Notes: generated from the sequence alone by a model not told the origin. A DNA stretch of 64,000 nt from Isoetes taiwanensis (GCA_021234155.1 JAJEKV010000062.1:5580497-5644496); one strand, 5' to 3'; shown: positions 1 to 12,700, numbered from the stretch's first letter. Program-made: numbers and translations.

Positions 1-59
1 AAGAATAAAGAAACATGCTTTTATCCGCCATGAGCCCCGGGTCATTACAAGAATGCATG

Positions 60-400
60 CCCTAAATTAAACAAGGAGTTCCATTGCTTCAATTGGAGGA
101 AAAAGGGCACTCACCGCAAAATGCCCAACTCCTAAAGATTATGGGAGAGGAAGAGGTAGTTCAAATAGAAGGGGAGCTAGAAACCAAACTCAAATCGAGG
201 AGGAAAAAAAGGGCAAACTGAACTTTGTGGCAACAGAGATAGAAAAGAAGGAAAAGGGGAAACTCAAGATGAAGAAGAGGTAAAATGTGCTTTGTCTATC
301 TCTTGTAGAAAAGAAGCCAATATTAAATCGGTGTGCTTGTAGTTGATAGTGGAGCCGAGAGATCGTGAGTTCAAAACTCTAATCGCTCAAGAACCTTGAA
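60..400 (+). pseudogene. Copia gag zinc-knuckle and protease remnant
   Basis: Around 85-130 a C-x2-C-like run followed by KKGH/EKGH-like residues resembles a CCHC zinc knuckle broken by a one-base shift. After a Lys/Glu-rich linker, positions 333-356 read VLVVDSGA in one frame. The Asp at 345-347 fits the active site D-S-G-A of copia aspartic protease, which cuts the polyprotein. The frame is interrupted on both sides, so no functional product is expected. Confidence 0.65.
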
Positions 401-719
401 GGATCTTATGCCAAAAATATCCAAGTGGGAAATGGAGAACCCAAAGCATAGAAGGAAGGGACTTTTGCCGTAATCGATAGATCTTCAAGGAAAAATAGTA
501 GATATTGAAAATGTTTTTGTGTGTGCCAACTCTCATAAAGAATCTTATTTCTGTAGTCAACTTGTTGATTTGGGATCTGGTCACTTTTGACACCAAAGCA
601 TGTACTATTTTCTTTGGAAATGAATTAAAATTTTATGCAAAATGTTTGGAAACTTGTTTCAATTGAATTGCACACAAAATGACAAAGTGAGAAAGTAATG
701 CATGTTTCAGAAATGAGAA

Positions 720-1560
720 TTTGGCATAATAGGCTCGGCCATACTCATTGCAATAACATTAAGTTTTAAGCAAAAAAGGATGGTCGGACTATGAGCAAGG
801 TGAAATCAAAAGTTCTTTGTGAAGGGTGTTTGCTCGGGAAGATTAATAGACTACCTTTTCCAAAATCCGCAAAAGAGCAAATGATATTCTTGAGCTTGTA
901 CAATAATCGATATTTGTGGACCTCTAAATGTGAGAGGGAAGAACAAATAAGAGATATTTCATCTCTTTTATAGATGACTATAGCGCGTAAAGTGTAAAAC
1001 ATATTGTCTTGAGAAGAAGTCACAAGCATTTATTGCATTTAAACAAGATGTGAAATAAGTTGAAAGAGAAACCGGAAAGAAAATTAAATGTAAGGTCGAA
1101 TGGGGGAGGGGAATTCTCCCTACAAAATTCAAACTCTTCTCGATAGCAAATGTAATCAAAAGACAATTGACATGCGGTATAGTCCTCAACAAAATGGAGT
1201 TGCAGAAAAGGAAAAATAGGATTGTTCTTGATGCCATAATATCTATGATCAAACATTCGTGTGGTTGCCAAATTACCTATGGGAAGAGGCTTTAAAACCC
1301 GCCATTACTATACAAAACAAGTTGCCATCAGCTAGTCTAAAAGGAAATGTGCCAGACTTAATTTGGTTAGGCTCAAAAGGAAAAATAGATTTCAGCATGC
1401 TCAGAACCTATGGTTGCCTAGCAAAAGAGTAATATGTACCTTCCGAACTAAGATGTAAATTGGATGACAAAGGCCAAATGGGTTTTCTGATTGGATATGA
1501 TGATGAATCAAAGGGTTATAGGTCAAGTATTCCAAAGGACAAGTTCATAATTATAAGGTG
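720..1560 (+). pseudogene. Copia GAG-pre-integrase and integrase remnant
   Basis: The segment 791-890 reads SKVKSKVLCEGCLLGKINR, the C-x2-C end of the GAG-pre-integrase zinc region. Further on, across several frames, come pieces of the integrase core: an ETGKKIKC stretch near 1070-1095, PQQNGVAE near 1185-1208, and NYLWEEALKPA near 1271-1305, followed by the YGCLA and GFLIGYD motifs near 1410-1500. These are the landmarks of copia integrase, which inserts the cDNA into the genome. At least four frameshifts separate them. Confidence 0.85.
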
Positions 1561-2079
1561 GATGTAATTGTCTATGAAGAAATTTCAGCATAAAGACAGT
1601 ATATAATGTCAAGCCGCCAGAAATCAAGACCGAAAAAGAGGTCACTTCAAAGGAATGTAAGGCGTATATGGATGGTCAAACAAAGGAGACAACACATTAT
1701 GATTCTGAGTCAGAAAGTGAAATTGCAGAAGAAAATAATGATCAAACACACATGGAAGAGCAAGAGAATAAAGAAGTAGTTGAGGATACGTTTGTGAAAA
1801 GGAGAAAGACACAGGTAGAAAGGCTTCCTCGAAGATGCACAAATAAATAACAATGAATATGGAAGGTCAAAGAATTGGAAAAAGCAAAAAGACTTGAAAA
1901 TTAGAATTGCTAGACACCGAGCATGAATATGAGCAGATTATGGCCGCCTTAGAGGATGTAATAATTCCTAAGTCATATGAAGAAGTACTAGACTCGAGAT
2001 AAGGAGAGATGGGTAAAAAGCAATGGAGGAGGAATTAGAATCCTTACGTAAACATATGACCTCGCTACCAAACCAAATT

Positions 2080-2720
2080 GACAAAATTAAAAAATAATGC
2101 TAATGGAAGTCAAAAATTTAAGGCTAGACTTGTGGCTCAAGGGTATACCAAAGAAAAGGAAAAGATTATGATGAGACTTACTCACCACCAATTGTAAAAC
2201 TTATGCATTAGAGTGTCACAGAAGCAATGGGAACAGCTTTTGAATCTAGAATTACACCATACCGGATGTTAAAACAAAATTCTTTGAATGCAAAATTGAT
2301 GAGGATGTTTATATGAGGCAAGTCACCACGGTATGAAGTGGTTGAAAACAAGGTTTGAAAGTTGAACAAAGTCATTTTATGGCTTGAAACAAGCTCCCCG
2401 TGGAATAGATACTGGATAATTTCCTTAGAGATCAAGGTTTTGAAAATCCCAAAAATGATGGAAATCTTTATAGATATTCAACCTGGAGAAAAATTTTGCA
2501 TTATTGCTCTTTTATGTAGATGATTGTATAATGGCGAAAAATTGTGAAAAAGATACCGGTCATTGTAAACAATTATCAAGAACATGTTTCATATGACGGA
2601 CCTTGGTGAATTACATCAATTTTTGGGAATAGAAGTAACAAGAGACAAAGTGTAAAAACATGTTACAACTTATAAAAGCAAGCATATTGACAATATGCTA
2701 AAAGGTTAATATGTCAAATC
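2080..2720 (+). pseudogene. Copia reverse transcriptase remnant
   Basis: Positions 2110-2200 contain KFKARLVAQGYTKEK followed by DYDETYSP, the hallmark start of copia RT. Downstream come a LNKVILWL(K)-type stretch near 2355-2385, a YVDDC-like catalytic box near 2513-2527 (the aspartate pair is seen only after a frame change), and MTDLGELHQFLGIEV near 2592-2637. RT copies the element RNA into cDNA. Several stops and shifts make it non-functional as read. Confidence 0.85.
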
Positions 2721-2939
2721 CGCTTATTGTTCCGGGCAAATTAACTACGTGTTCTAAGCAAAGAGGATCACAAATGGAAGTGCCATATAGGGCATTATTG
2801 GTTGTCTATTGTATTTGTCTAACAATACACCCACTGGATAAACCTATGCTTTAAATATCCTTAGTAGAAGATGTCATAATCCAAGCAAAGCCCAATGGGT
2901 TTGCGGGCAAGAGGATAATAAGGGTATTTGAAAGGAAGC

Positions 2940-3420
2940 AATTAGAATAACCTATGACTCACGTAATTTAAAGCTTGAAACATAGTGATGCCGAACGGGT
3001 GAGACTTGAGCACGAGAGATCAACCTCCGATATGTTATTTTTTTAGTTGGAGGTCCAATCACATGGAGAAGCAAAAGGTGAGTGCAGTGGCCATGTCTTC
3101 TGCAGAAGCAGAGTATATGCATCTTCTCTAGTGGCAAAGAAAATAGTTTGGTTAAGAAGATTATTGGATGAACCGGGATGCATTAGAATGATCCTACAAA
3201 CATCCTTACAGATAGCCAAAGTTGCATGGCAATAGTCAAAAATCCAGCTTGACTATGAAAGAACTAAGCAAAGATTAGTATGCATTTTATAAGGGATTTG
3301 GCAGCAAAAAAGCTTATACAAAATGGTGTATGTCAATACAAGAAATCAAGTAGGCGATGTGTTCACTAAAGGCCTCACAAGTAAAAATTTAAATTTGGCT
3401 ACCGTTCAAGAACAAAGTTG
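2940..3420 (+). pseudogene. Copia RNase H remnant
   Basis: The longest open piece (3047-3235) contains the end of an AEAEY-type motif and LVAKKIVWLRRLLDE, typical of the C-terminal part of copia RNase H. It is followed near 3330-3395 by VNTRNQVGDVFTKGLT, matching the usual D-x-x-T-K last block. RNase H removes the RNA strand during reverse transcription. The order and spacing before the LTR agree with a copia element. Confidence 0.8.
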
Positions 3421-3486
3421 AATATTCAATAGAAGTTGCAAATGTGTACTTGAAGCAATCAACCGACATATGTGATGAAGGAGGAT

Positions 3487-4064
3487 TTTAGAATGTATGG
3501 TATCATCACATATGTATAATGAAGACAAGTTGCGTAACATCATGATCATGTTGGCTAAATCAACAATACAGAGCAAGAGAAATTATTTTAGGATTCTTTC
3601 GAGTTCAATGGTTATAAGGGATATTAAGGCAAGTAAAGGTTGAGTTTATTATTTTAAATTCAAATTCAATGGTCGAAGGGGTCGTGAAAATTGAACAAAG
3701 GCATATGGGATATTGTGATAAAAAATGCAAAATTAGAAAGGCTGATAATCCGGCTTTGCCGAGCTCTTGGATCCAAGCAAGCCCCCCACTGACCGGATTC
3801 TAAGATAAAATGGAGTATTGTGCAATGTGACGATGAGCTCCGTGGATTCCAGTTTAGATTCCAGCCTAAAATGCGATCTTATGTGTGAAACATATTCATT
3901 TGAAAACCTTGATATGCTTTTCGTTCATTTCTCAATGGTTTAATAATACTATTGGGTTTATACAATAACCATTGTTGGTGTATTGTTTGTTCATAAATTG
4001 ATCATTTGATCTTGACTATTTCTTCGATTGATTTGTTGTTGCTAAAGTACTAAATAATTCAACA
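3487..4064 (+). repeat. Probable 3' LTR of the copia element
   Basis: A purine-rich tract (GAAGGAGGA at about 3477-3485) directly precedes TTTAGAATGTATGG, close to the common copia LTR start TGTTAGAATG. The end is placed at CAACA near 4064. The 5' LTR needed to prove the borders is outside the window, so both ends are approximate. Confidence 0.5.
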
Positions 4065-4739
4065 AAATACCCCTTGGTGATGTCATGATGTTTATATGTA
4101 TATTATATAAATACTTGAATGCGATATTCTTTCCCCTTGGAATAATGCTATCCTTAGCATTGAGGTGAGATGGTTAAAATAAAGGAAGAATTAAATTATA
4201 AAAGAGCAAATGTGGGCAGGTAATGTAAAAGGTACGTAGATCATGGCTGATCATTGTTTAGGACCGTAGTCAGTCAAAAGTCAACACTCAAAAGATAATA
4301 CACATGGTAAACACAACATCGGGTCCACAAAGGACCATAGCCACTCAAACATGAAACATATAGGAAAAATAAAACACGAGCCCCTCTGACCACTAAAAAG
4401 GTTCAGTCCCAGTAACACATCGCATGGCCAAGTAGAAAATCAATAAATGACACCAAGACGTTACAAAATAATTTATATATTGTGGTTGAAGGGATCACCC
4501 CCTTTGAACAAGAAACTTGAAAAAGAGGGAACCCTATCATGCGTAAGGCTTGCAATTAAATCTGGCGTAAAGGAAATCCGTGTTCCCATTATAAATTTAG
4601 ATGAACGCATCCCCGCCCATCCCCATTCCGGGAGGATGCATCTAGCCTCAAACCCCCGTATGACCCCCTCGTGGATCTAGCACTCAAGGAGTTGATGGTA
4701 TGGTGGATGATCCGATCCTCGAACTATCTCAGAAAAGTC

Positions 4740-4850
4740 CGGTAAGCCTTTTATCAAGATACCGGCCTCTGAGGACCCAAATAGCATCTTCCATCGGTGA
4801 AGTGCTTCCACTTAACCAAATATTGCGGATTTGAGTCCTTTTGCTTTGCT
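4740..4850 (-). pseudogene. Chromodomain remnant at gypsy integrase C-terminus
   Basis: On the minus strand LVKWKHFTDG is followed by a WxP-type stretch, matching the core YLVKWKGxxxxxxTWEP of the chromodomain that targets chromovirus integration to chromatin. The rest of the domain is shifted out of frame. Confidence 0.6.
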
Positions 4851-5099
4851 TATATGCTCATCAAGAAGGGCTTTGGGACGATCTTCAAGTGCTCGCCGGG
4901 CCATTTCCGGCGTTGGTATCCAAGATCTCATCCCGGATCTGTGTATATTTCTTCAAAGGCTTACATGAAAGAGTTTATGGACCTTCGTGATGCGTGCGGC
5001 AAGTTCAACTTATAGGCTTGAGGGTCTATTCATTGGGTTATCTCAAAAGGTCTCCGCCCATCATGTGCTAGTTTCTTACAATTCCCAATTTTGAGCTTA

Positions 5100-5860
5100 G
5101 CTTGCTTGACTTTAATCTTTCAACCATACGTGTGACGCCAACCTGAAATTCTCGTGGGCGCACTATACTTTCCCGCAACACTCTTTTTTGTCCGCTTCGG
5201 CTGCCAACAAATAGCCACGATTTCTCAACCAAAGCTTGCAAATGTCTGTGAGCAATTGCCGAGATACTTCTACTTTGGAAAACGGGTTATGGTGGCACGG
5301 GTCCGAGTGAGGCATTGATACCCATAATTTATCATAATGGGAGACATTCCGAAGACCACGCTGGTACTAATTTATAGGTAAAATCCACCCCGGATATAGT
5401 CTCGGCCCATTTTGATTGCTTGTTCAATTTGGTGCGCTGCCCGCCGACCATCTCAATTGAGGGTGGTATGCCACACTCATGGCAAGCTCCGGGTTTATAT
5501 AGTGCTAAAGAAATCTATCCGTAAAAGCACTAAATAAACTTGGGATTGCGATCCAAAATGATGGTGCGTGTCATACCATGAAGGCGTAAGATCTCTTTTA
5601 GAATAAGAGTGTCGATCCAATGCAATGGTCTGCCGGGTACAAAATGGCAAAAAAAAATGCCATCTTAGAGAGCTTGTCCACTACTACCATGATGGCATCA
5701 ACTCTAAGGGTTCGTGGAAGGCCCACGATAAAAATCCATGGTAATGACTTCCCATTTTGCATTGAGAACTTCTAATGTCTCTAACTCACCCTCGAATCCG
5801 CTTAACTTTTTCCTACCGCCATTCACTTGGTCAAAAGTAGTTGGATCTGATCTTTTGAAA
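5100..5860 (-). pseudogene. Gypsy integrase remnant
   Basis: Minus-strand translation gives [21 protein letters not shown] (about 5730-5660), then HWIDTLILKEILRLHGM and ILDRNPKF (5620-5530), then YHPQ and SKWAE (5475-5405). These are the catalytic-core landmarks of gypsy integrase, in the right order. The frame is broken several times. Confidence 0.8.
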
Positions 5861-6149
5861 TAGGTCTTCATAACTGCATGTCAGCTTATCAGGTTTATTA
5901 TAGCGTATCATGGAGAACAAGCTTAGAACCTCTAATGTTTACTCGCGCCGGCCAACTTATTCTTGTTGTAAAAAGAGATTAGCTTCTTTCTTGTAAGGCC
6001 TCATGCTCCTTATTAGTCAGCTTTATAGACAAGCTTGCCACACTTCCTTAAATTCAGGATCTCTTGGAAGAGATTGCTCAATTGTCTTGTCAAACTCATG
6101 ATGAGGTCCTTGGCATTACAATGCGGCGGTTACTTAAAGGATATGTAGA

Positions 6150-6430
6150 AAAGGGCATCCAGCAACAACGTTATGCTTGCAGGTTTATAGACAACCTCAA
6201 ACTCATATTCTTCCAAGAATTCCATCCATCGGTGTTGTCGGGTTAAGATGTAACCGCGTAAAAATGTATTGGAGGCTTGGTGATGGCACTAATCGACACG
6301 CCGACCGGAAGATAATCTTTGCCAAATTCTCAAAGCATGCACACACCGCAAGTAGCTCCCGATCATGTAGATAACGCCGCCGAAGCATCATTCATCATCT
6401 TCTTAGAGCCGTAAGAAATAACCCCACCTT
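6150..6430 (-). pseudogene. Gypsy RNase H remnant
   Basis: The minus-strand frame 6203-6391 includes HDRELLAVCACFENLAKIIF and, after a gap, SLQYIFTRLHLNPTTPMDG. These correspond to THDLELLAVVxALRIWRHYL and SLxYIFTQPxLNxRQRRWME of gypsy RNase H. The same block occurs in good condition in the plus-strand element at 47300-47600. Confidence 0.8.
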
Positions 6431-6849
6431 CCCGTGATCAAAAACACCTCCTCGCGGTTATCTTAATCGCATTGTGGCAAATCCCACTTATCCCTTCATG
6501 ATCTAGTAAGGTAAGGACCGGCGAGTTAATGCATCCTTAAGCCGGCCGAATTAACCTGACTTTTTCTTCAAATGGGTGACCCAATCCTTTACTTTCATGC
6601 TTTGTGAGGTCGGTGAGGGGGGGCTGCTATCTTGGCGCTAAGTCCTTAATAAAACTTTTTGATAATACCCCCTACCAAACCTAGAAAAACCTATGACCTT
6701 GAAACATTTGTAGGGTATATTCCTTAATTCGCGCTTCATTCTTAGCTCGATCTTCAAAATGCCATCTACCGAGAATAATATGTGCCCCTAAGTATTCCAC
6801 CTTTAGTTGCAAATTGAAATGGAAACTTAACAACAAATAGCTTATAGTG

Positions 6850-7340
6850 CCGCTAGAATCCTCTGTAGAGCCGGGCCGAATGGTGTTCATGGTCTAAGTT
6901 CAATTCATAAAGGAAGGGCGTCACCGCTAGCAAGATGATGACAAACTTATCCAATGGAAGACATCGCTCGTTAGTCGAAGGAACGGGCGTGTGCAGGTAA
7001 TGGTTAATCCAAAGGCACAATGAACTTATAATGCCGCATAACAAACTTTTCTTATGGACGCCCTCCTCCTTGATTCTATGGGTGATATCCCTAATCAAGA
7101 TCAATCCCGAGAAGTACTTAGCTCCAAAATCGGGTCCACCATAAGGTCATTCCGGCCTGGTAAAGCATACCAGCTTCTTGATAGTATGCTTGTTTAAATT
7201 ACGGCATCAATACACATTTGCGTGGTGCCATCCCTTTTTCTTGACAAAAAATTAGGTGTCCCAAAGGTAAAATGCTCTGGCTTCTAATAAATCTCAACTT
7301 AAGAAGTTCTTAAAACCGCAAACCTCACAATTATGAGGTG
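6850..7340 (-). pseudogene. Gypsy reverse transcriptase remnant
   Basis: On the minus strand the pieces read, in order, FGTPNFLSRKRDGT and MCIDAV (about 7265-7200), then GIDL with HRIKEEGVHK (7115-7040), then PLDKFVIILLAV (6960-6925). These match the RT blocks [32 protein letters not shown] and LDKFVVVFLDD. The catalytic D-D pair is replaced by A-V-like residues, and there are several frameshifts. It is recognisable but not functional. Confidence 0.8.
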
Positions 7341-7345
7341 CGCTC

Positions 7346-7534
7346 ATGCCATGGTTTCTGGCCGTGTTTGGTACCGGGGTTCCAAAGGTAACTTTTCACA
7401 TTTACCTCCGAAAAGGTGCGCAATTGGTTGATTTCATCGTGGAATTTGCCATTCAGGATCGCATTTTGTCAACCTCAACATGGAACAATTACTATCTAAT
7501 GGTCAAAAAAGGGGGGAGAAGATCAAGGGCCTAG
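7346..7534 (+). pseudogene. Possible fragment of a Tat-type gypsy RNase H tail
   Basis: A 62-codon open frame contains GAQLVDFIVEF, close to the KAQALADFxxEF motif that links RT-RNase H and the second RNase H in Tat/Athila-type gypsy polyproteins. Nothing further downstream confirms it, and its start has no support. It sits exactly where the minus-strand chromovirus ends, so it may be a piece of the element that was inserted or rearranged here. Chance similarity remains possible. Confidence 0.3.
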
Positions 7535-7559
7535 ATCCATTTGCATTTGTTGTTGCCAA

Positions 7560-8590
7560 TTTAACTTTCTGATCAAATTAGCGCATATAGAAAAGTTATT
7601 TAAGCTGTTAGGCGAGAAGAAGCCAAGAACAAGAGATTTGACAGGTCAAATAGATGCAAGGATCATTGCTTTATGGGCTAAGATTTTATCAAAAAATTAC
7701 AAATATCTTGAGGGAGTTCTCTCCTCTTTGCCTTGATCTTCAAGTGGAGAGGAGTGTAGTATGCGCCCCCGAAGAGAGGTATAATCTCTTCCCCATGGTA
7801 AACTTCGAGTATGCACTTCCACCTTGGTTCAAACAATATCTTCCATTTTTAAAATTTTCATATCCTTTTTGCTTTTTTTTTTTTCATTTCCATTCTTTAT
7901 CTATATTCTATTTTTCCTCTTTCCACATATCCATTCCAACATTTATATTTTCTTTCTACATGGGTTGACCACAATTCACAGCCTTCTATTTTGCCTCAGA
8001 TTCATATTACTCTCATTTCGTCGTAGCACTAACTCCTCACACCATTCCACGAGTGGAGGGTATTTTAAAATCCTCATCACCAATGAAATGGCTTGGGGTA
8101 AAGCCTCGCCAATAGCCTCTTCTTGTTTAAAAACTCATTCTACTAATGCGCCTAATAATACAAGTAACCCCATGCTTCCCTACGGGCTTTATCCAACCGC
8201 TAAAATGCCTTGATAATCGAGCATCATACCCATGATTGCATATGGCCCCATTAGGCGTGCATTGGATGTGACCGCGCCGCACCCACGACTAGCCCAAGAA
8301 TTCCATGTCATCTATATAAGGTCATACTTTCCGGCTTATTCATACCCTCACTTAGGGTGGGTTGGTGCTCCTCTAACCGAATGTCGCATTGGACATGGCT
8401 TCCCTTGTGTATGATTGATAGCTCCACTAAATCAAATACAACCAGCTCGTGGCTTGCATTCCCAAAGATGTGAGCTACAAAAGTCTCACCTCACCCTGAG
8501 CCGCAGAAAATTACGTGTACTACCAACATCCACATGAGAATGACAAAGGCTTACAAATTAATCCGCCCATCAAAGGAATATAACGATAGG
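7560..8590. other. No recognisable gene
   Basis: The stretch holds a pyrimidine-rich, T-rich section at about 7850-7970. The open frames here (7654-7968, 7824-8213) are low-complexity Phe/Ser-rich translations of that tract. I see no conserved domain. Confidence 0.6.
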
Positions 8591-8594
8591 CTGC

Positions 8595-9655
8595 CTATCT
8601 CATTGTCGGGCCAATTGCGTTAGAAAAGATGTGGGACTCGTTCCTCGATATGCAATCGTGCTGGCCATCATCACGAGGACAAAGGAGGCCGCCACAAGCG
8701 CCCACCTCCATTCCACTCTCAAAGCTACTTGCAGGCTTTGGGTGACATAAGGATAATCTTCCATATGGTGCCCCGATTGAAAGTGTAATTTGTGTAAAAC
8801 AAGCTTCTTTGTCCCTCCTTAACTGCTCTCGAAGCCTCCTAGGAATGGACCGGAGGACTGGCCGTGATGTGCCCCGGCTGGGGTGCCGGTTATCCTGAAG
8901 ACAAAGCTCACCCTGGCCTGTCCGCTTGGTAAGCAACAGGAAGCCCAGAGCTAGGAGGCAGAGTGTGCTTTATAGGGTGCATAAGGCTTGTTTGTCCCAA
9001 AAGTGGAGGAAAGCTCTGTGCTGGAGGAAATCCTGCATTCTCTCTTCCTGTGCTATGCTTACCGTCAGCTTACCTTTTAGGGTCAATGGCTCGCACCATC
9101 TTCTAAAGTGGAGTTATGGAGCAACCTCTCAATATATCCAACCGCATCTATCGCGCATACCCGGGACATATAGTCGTATGCATGAACTCGCTTGTATAGG
9201 CTTGAGAAAGTTTCATAACATCGATGCCTGGAATGGCGGCAATGTGAAATGCCTTCGTACAACTTGAACCTAAAGCATCTATCCCTAGTGCTAGCCCCCG
9301 GACCTAGCACATATTCCACCAAATTTGAAAGCAGTTCCAGGCCGGTGATCGCTAATTTTACTAAATATCTTTTCACCATAACATAAGTGACCACCAAACT
9401 CATGTATTCTCTGCCCTGCAAATGTCCTGCAGGACAAGAGAATAGTAGCACCACGCCAAGATTTCAACATAAGAGCGGAAGGCAGTATAGATGGTGACCT
9501 TCTTTTGTGGCTCCCCGCCATGGTCGCTAAGGTCAATCTGCCTCCCTGCATTCTCCAAGCCAAAATCCTCAGCAATGAACAAATGCTCTCGGCCCCCTCT
9601 TGGTACAAAACAAGTAGAGGGAAAATGGCAACCTCTTTGTCCAGATTCATCAAGT
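8595..9655 (-). other. Unrecognised minus-strand open frames
   Basis: Four overlapping minus-strand frames of 113, 123, 120 and 60 codons lie here, at 8595-8936, 9083-9454, 9291-9653 and 9400-9582, with a plus frame of 113 codons at 8926-9267. GC content is higher than in the flanks, which favours a decayed coding sequence or transposon part over random DNA. I tried PPR, gypsy gag and integrase motifs and found no convincing match. No function is assigned. Confidence 0.3.
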
Positions 9656-9719
9656 AAGTCCTCCTCTTCTCAGGACACGGCCCTTATTTTCTATCAAATT
9701 CTTCTATCAGTTTTTCCAT

Positions 9720-12700
9720 AGAAACATCCATCTCATTAATATTGGGAAATATGAGGTCCCATAGTGAAAGTTTCTTCAGTGGCTATTCGTGATAGGGCCC
9801 CTGGACTGGCGAATGCCTAAAATTTAAGGAGAGAATGGCTGTGACTGAGGAGATACTGTAAAGGAACTAGAAAGGATTTGGGGATCCTAAGTTGCCTCCA
9901 TCGACATACCCATTGAAGCACCCTAGTGTAGTCCATAAGACAAAAGCTTATTGAAAGTAAGAGGTAGAGTATGCTCTTAGGAGTGAGTAAATGTGCTTAG
10001 TAGCTCTTTAAATGAAACTCCACTTCTTAAATAGACCCACTCTCAAAGATTATTGTAGAAAAAAACTAGCAAAAGACACCAAAATAAGTAATAGGCTGGC
10101 AAATGTAATGAAGGTTTCAAATGATTTTTGTAACGAAGTGTAGATTTTCTTCATTTATAGTATTCCAATCATAGGTTCTTATCTTTTACTAGTATTGAAA
10201 ACCATCTATTTCACGTGACGCATACTTTGGTAAGATGCATTTGAATTTCTGAGATGTTCTAGTAGTATGTCTTTATTATCCCTTGATATTGAATCTTTAG
10301 TAAGGTGGAAGATGCATCTAAAAAATTTATCATGCTTGACACCTGTTGTGTATTAAAATATTGCATCTGTAAGTTAAACTCTAATGGTGATTTATACAAG
10401 TGTATGGAAAATGTTGCACTATAGGTTTTTTTGTGTCCATATCAAAATTTCTACATTTATTTCGGGACACATTTGCCTTTCGTTCGTATATGACTTTTGC
10501 TACGTATATACATATGGATATCGTGCTTATTGATGTCTGGCTAAAAGTTAAATTTTGAACGTGGTGCGGTTCTTTTACATTTCTCAAAATGTAAGTTATG
10601 CTAAATCATGTTCAATTTAATTATACATCCTCTAAAATAGTGAAAACATTTTAGAAAGACTGCGGTGTTTATGCTGAAACTTGCATTTTTTGCCTCACAA
10701 ATTACCTGTTCTACATCAATATTGATAGAAGCCCGCAAATCAAAAAATCTATCAAAGAATGCGTGGAGTCAAAAAGATTGAAGCATTTGTTTTTGAGAAG
10801 TAATAAAGGTTTGACTCTGGTCACCAAGTAGAGCAAAGAAACTAATTTGTCCTACCCCATTACTACCCAACATCTATATAAACACAAAGTGCTATATAAG
10901 TTTATAAAAACGTCCACTATAAGTCTATCAGCCCTTTCAGGCCATTCCCTAGCATTATGACTATGTTCAACTATAAACAACAAAAGTAAAGAAGTGAAAA
11001 AAGAGTTCTCCTTACTTCACTAAAGTGCGAAGCACATTTTGAGGCATGCCCTGTCAGGTTTGTCACTCAATCTAGAGCTAATTTACCTTCTGCCGTAGCC
11101 ATGGAGATCTCTTTGACCTCACATGGTTATCTCAATAGATTATGTTAAAACTTTAATGCGTCTGTCTGCAGCGCCTACCTTCCATCAAAATTAAATCTCT
11201 TTGTAGGCTTCCCCAGATCGCTGTCAAAGCTAATGCTTTTCGATAAAGGTCCCTAGATCTAGCTTTGCTTGTCAAGTATACCTCCCTATCTCACCGTATG
11301 ATGAGATAATGGTGCTATCCAATGCAACATCGCTCTTGTTCAAATACGTGAAGGTCCATCCTAATGACGGGAACCCGACACTGATAGGATATAGAATTAT
11401 GAAGGCTAGTTGCAAGCATGGTAGGGTTGGAGTGCTAGAAAAGAAGAAAATACCGCTGGTCCCTATAGCACTAACAATTGCTTCTATGTTATAGCATTGC
11501 ATCTATTCACTCTAAAAACACTAAAAGTCATTTCAAAACTCAAAAATAAGGAAGAGGTTTACGAATGAAGGTAGGGGAGAAACTAGAAATGGGGCAAAGG
11601 AACAAGTTAGATCAAAACAACTTCGTATAACAAATAAAAAGTGACATCCCGAAAGCACATCATCACATATCAGATCATCGTTTGAATTGAGATAAATGGC
11701 TATAAGCATATACCTTTACATTCCCCTTTACATTCCCTTTATAAGTAGGACAATAGTTAAGTCTGAATACTTGTAGAGAGATTATCTACAAAGTGTTGGA
11801 TAGGCATTCAAAGACAAGGCAAAGATGAGCGTAAGGAAATGAAAAAGTTGAAAATGAATCCAAAGATAAGCACATTAGAGCACAAATCCAACTTTCTAAG
11901 AGATGGTGACTATTAGAATAGGGCAACGAGCCAAGCACATTTTTTCTATTCATTTGAATAGCCTTACAAAAGATCAACCCAAGCTAGAAAAGGCCAACTT
12001 AGGTAAGCAAACCGGATAACATCAAACAATGAAACGTTAATAAGTGTTCCAGAATTTACTATTCATAAAAAACCTTGGTCTTTGAAGCAAACTAAAACCA
12101 CATTTCCTAACTTGGTACATGGCTTGATCGCTACCCCGCAATGCGTGAAGCACAGATCGCCAAGGTAAGCCCCATAGAAAAGATAGGGCGCCAGCATTAT
12201 ATTTAACAAATGATGGTTTACTAAGTATAGTTGTAATACAAGCTACCCAATTATGCACAAGACAACAAAATGAAAATGCTATACCCCATGAGTTTGAAGA
12301 TTAAATGCAAACCGCTTAAGGTAGGGATAAAAACAACCCATCGCATCGAAACAATAGGCAATTGAGGGATTTAGTCCGAGGAATTTAATCTCGTAATATA
12401 AAACCAAGGCTTGTAATCGGGTATGGCAAGAAAAGAAGGAAATTAAATTGTTTTTAAATGACCAAGAGCATAGCTACACAATCGCAAAATGCTCTGACGA
12501 TATTAGGAAAAAGTATATGACAACAACCCAGCTGGTGACATGAACTGAGTCCAATTTATAACGCAAAGATTTCATAGCATAAACAAGAATATTATTTTGC
12601 TAGTCACAAATCTTAGCCAAGAAGAAAGGGACAAAATCGATAGAAGAACCTAGAAGCTAAGAAGCTATTTTGATCCCCGATCCTTCATATGCTCGGAAAT

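Larger units (their letters stand above)
1..4064 (+). mobile_element. Degenerate Ty1/copia LTR retrotransposon (5' end outside window)
   Basis: Domain remnants appear in the order gag zinc knuckle, protease, integrase, reverse transcriptase, RNase H, then an LTR-like tail. Integrase before RT is the diagnostic copia order. No frame stays open for more than about 60-100 codons, so the copy is dead as read. The matching 5' LTR is not in the window. A gypsy remnant on the opposite strand begins within a few hundred bases of its 3' end. Confidence 0.85.
4500..7345 (-). mobile_element. Degenerate Ty3/gypsy chromovirus remnant
   Basis: Read on the minus strand from high to low coordinates, the order is RT (about 7340-6850), RNase H (6430-6150), integrase (5860-5100) and chromodomain (4850-4740). 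RT before integrase is the gypsy order, and a chromodomain after integrase defines chromoviruses. Gag, protease and clear LTRs are not seen; the element stops abruptly near 7345 where plus-strand sequence of another kind begins. The region 4064-4500 could hold its LTR but I cannot define one. Confidence 0.8.

Noticed and set aside
7824-8213. 129-codon Phe/Ser-rich frame
   Set aside because: Low-complexity translation of a T-rich tract; looks like a membrane protein only by composition.
9083-9454. Possible second PPR remnant
   Set aside because: A LQGREYMSLVVTYV stretch loosely recalls a PPR L motif, but no following motif fits in any frame, unlike the clear case at 21405-22175.
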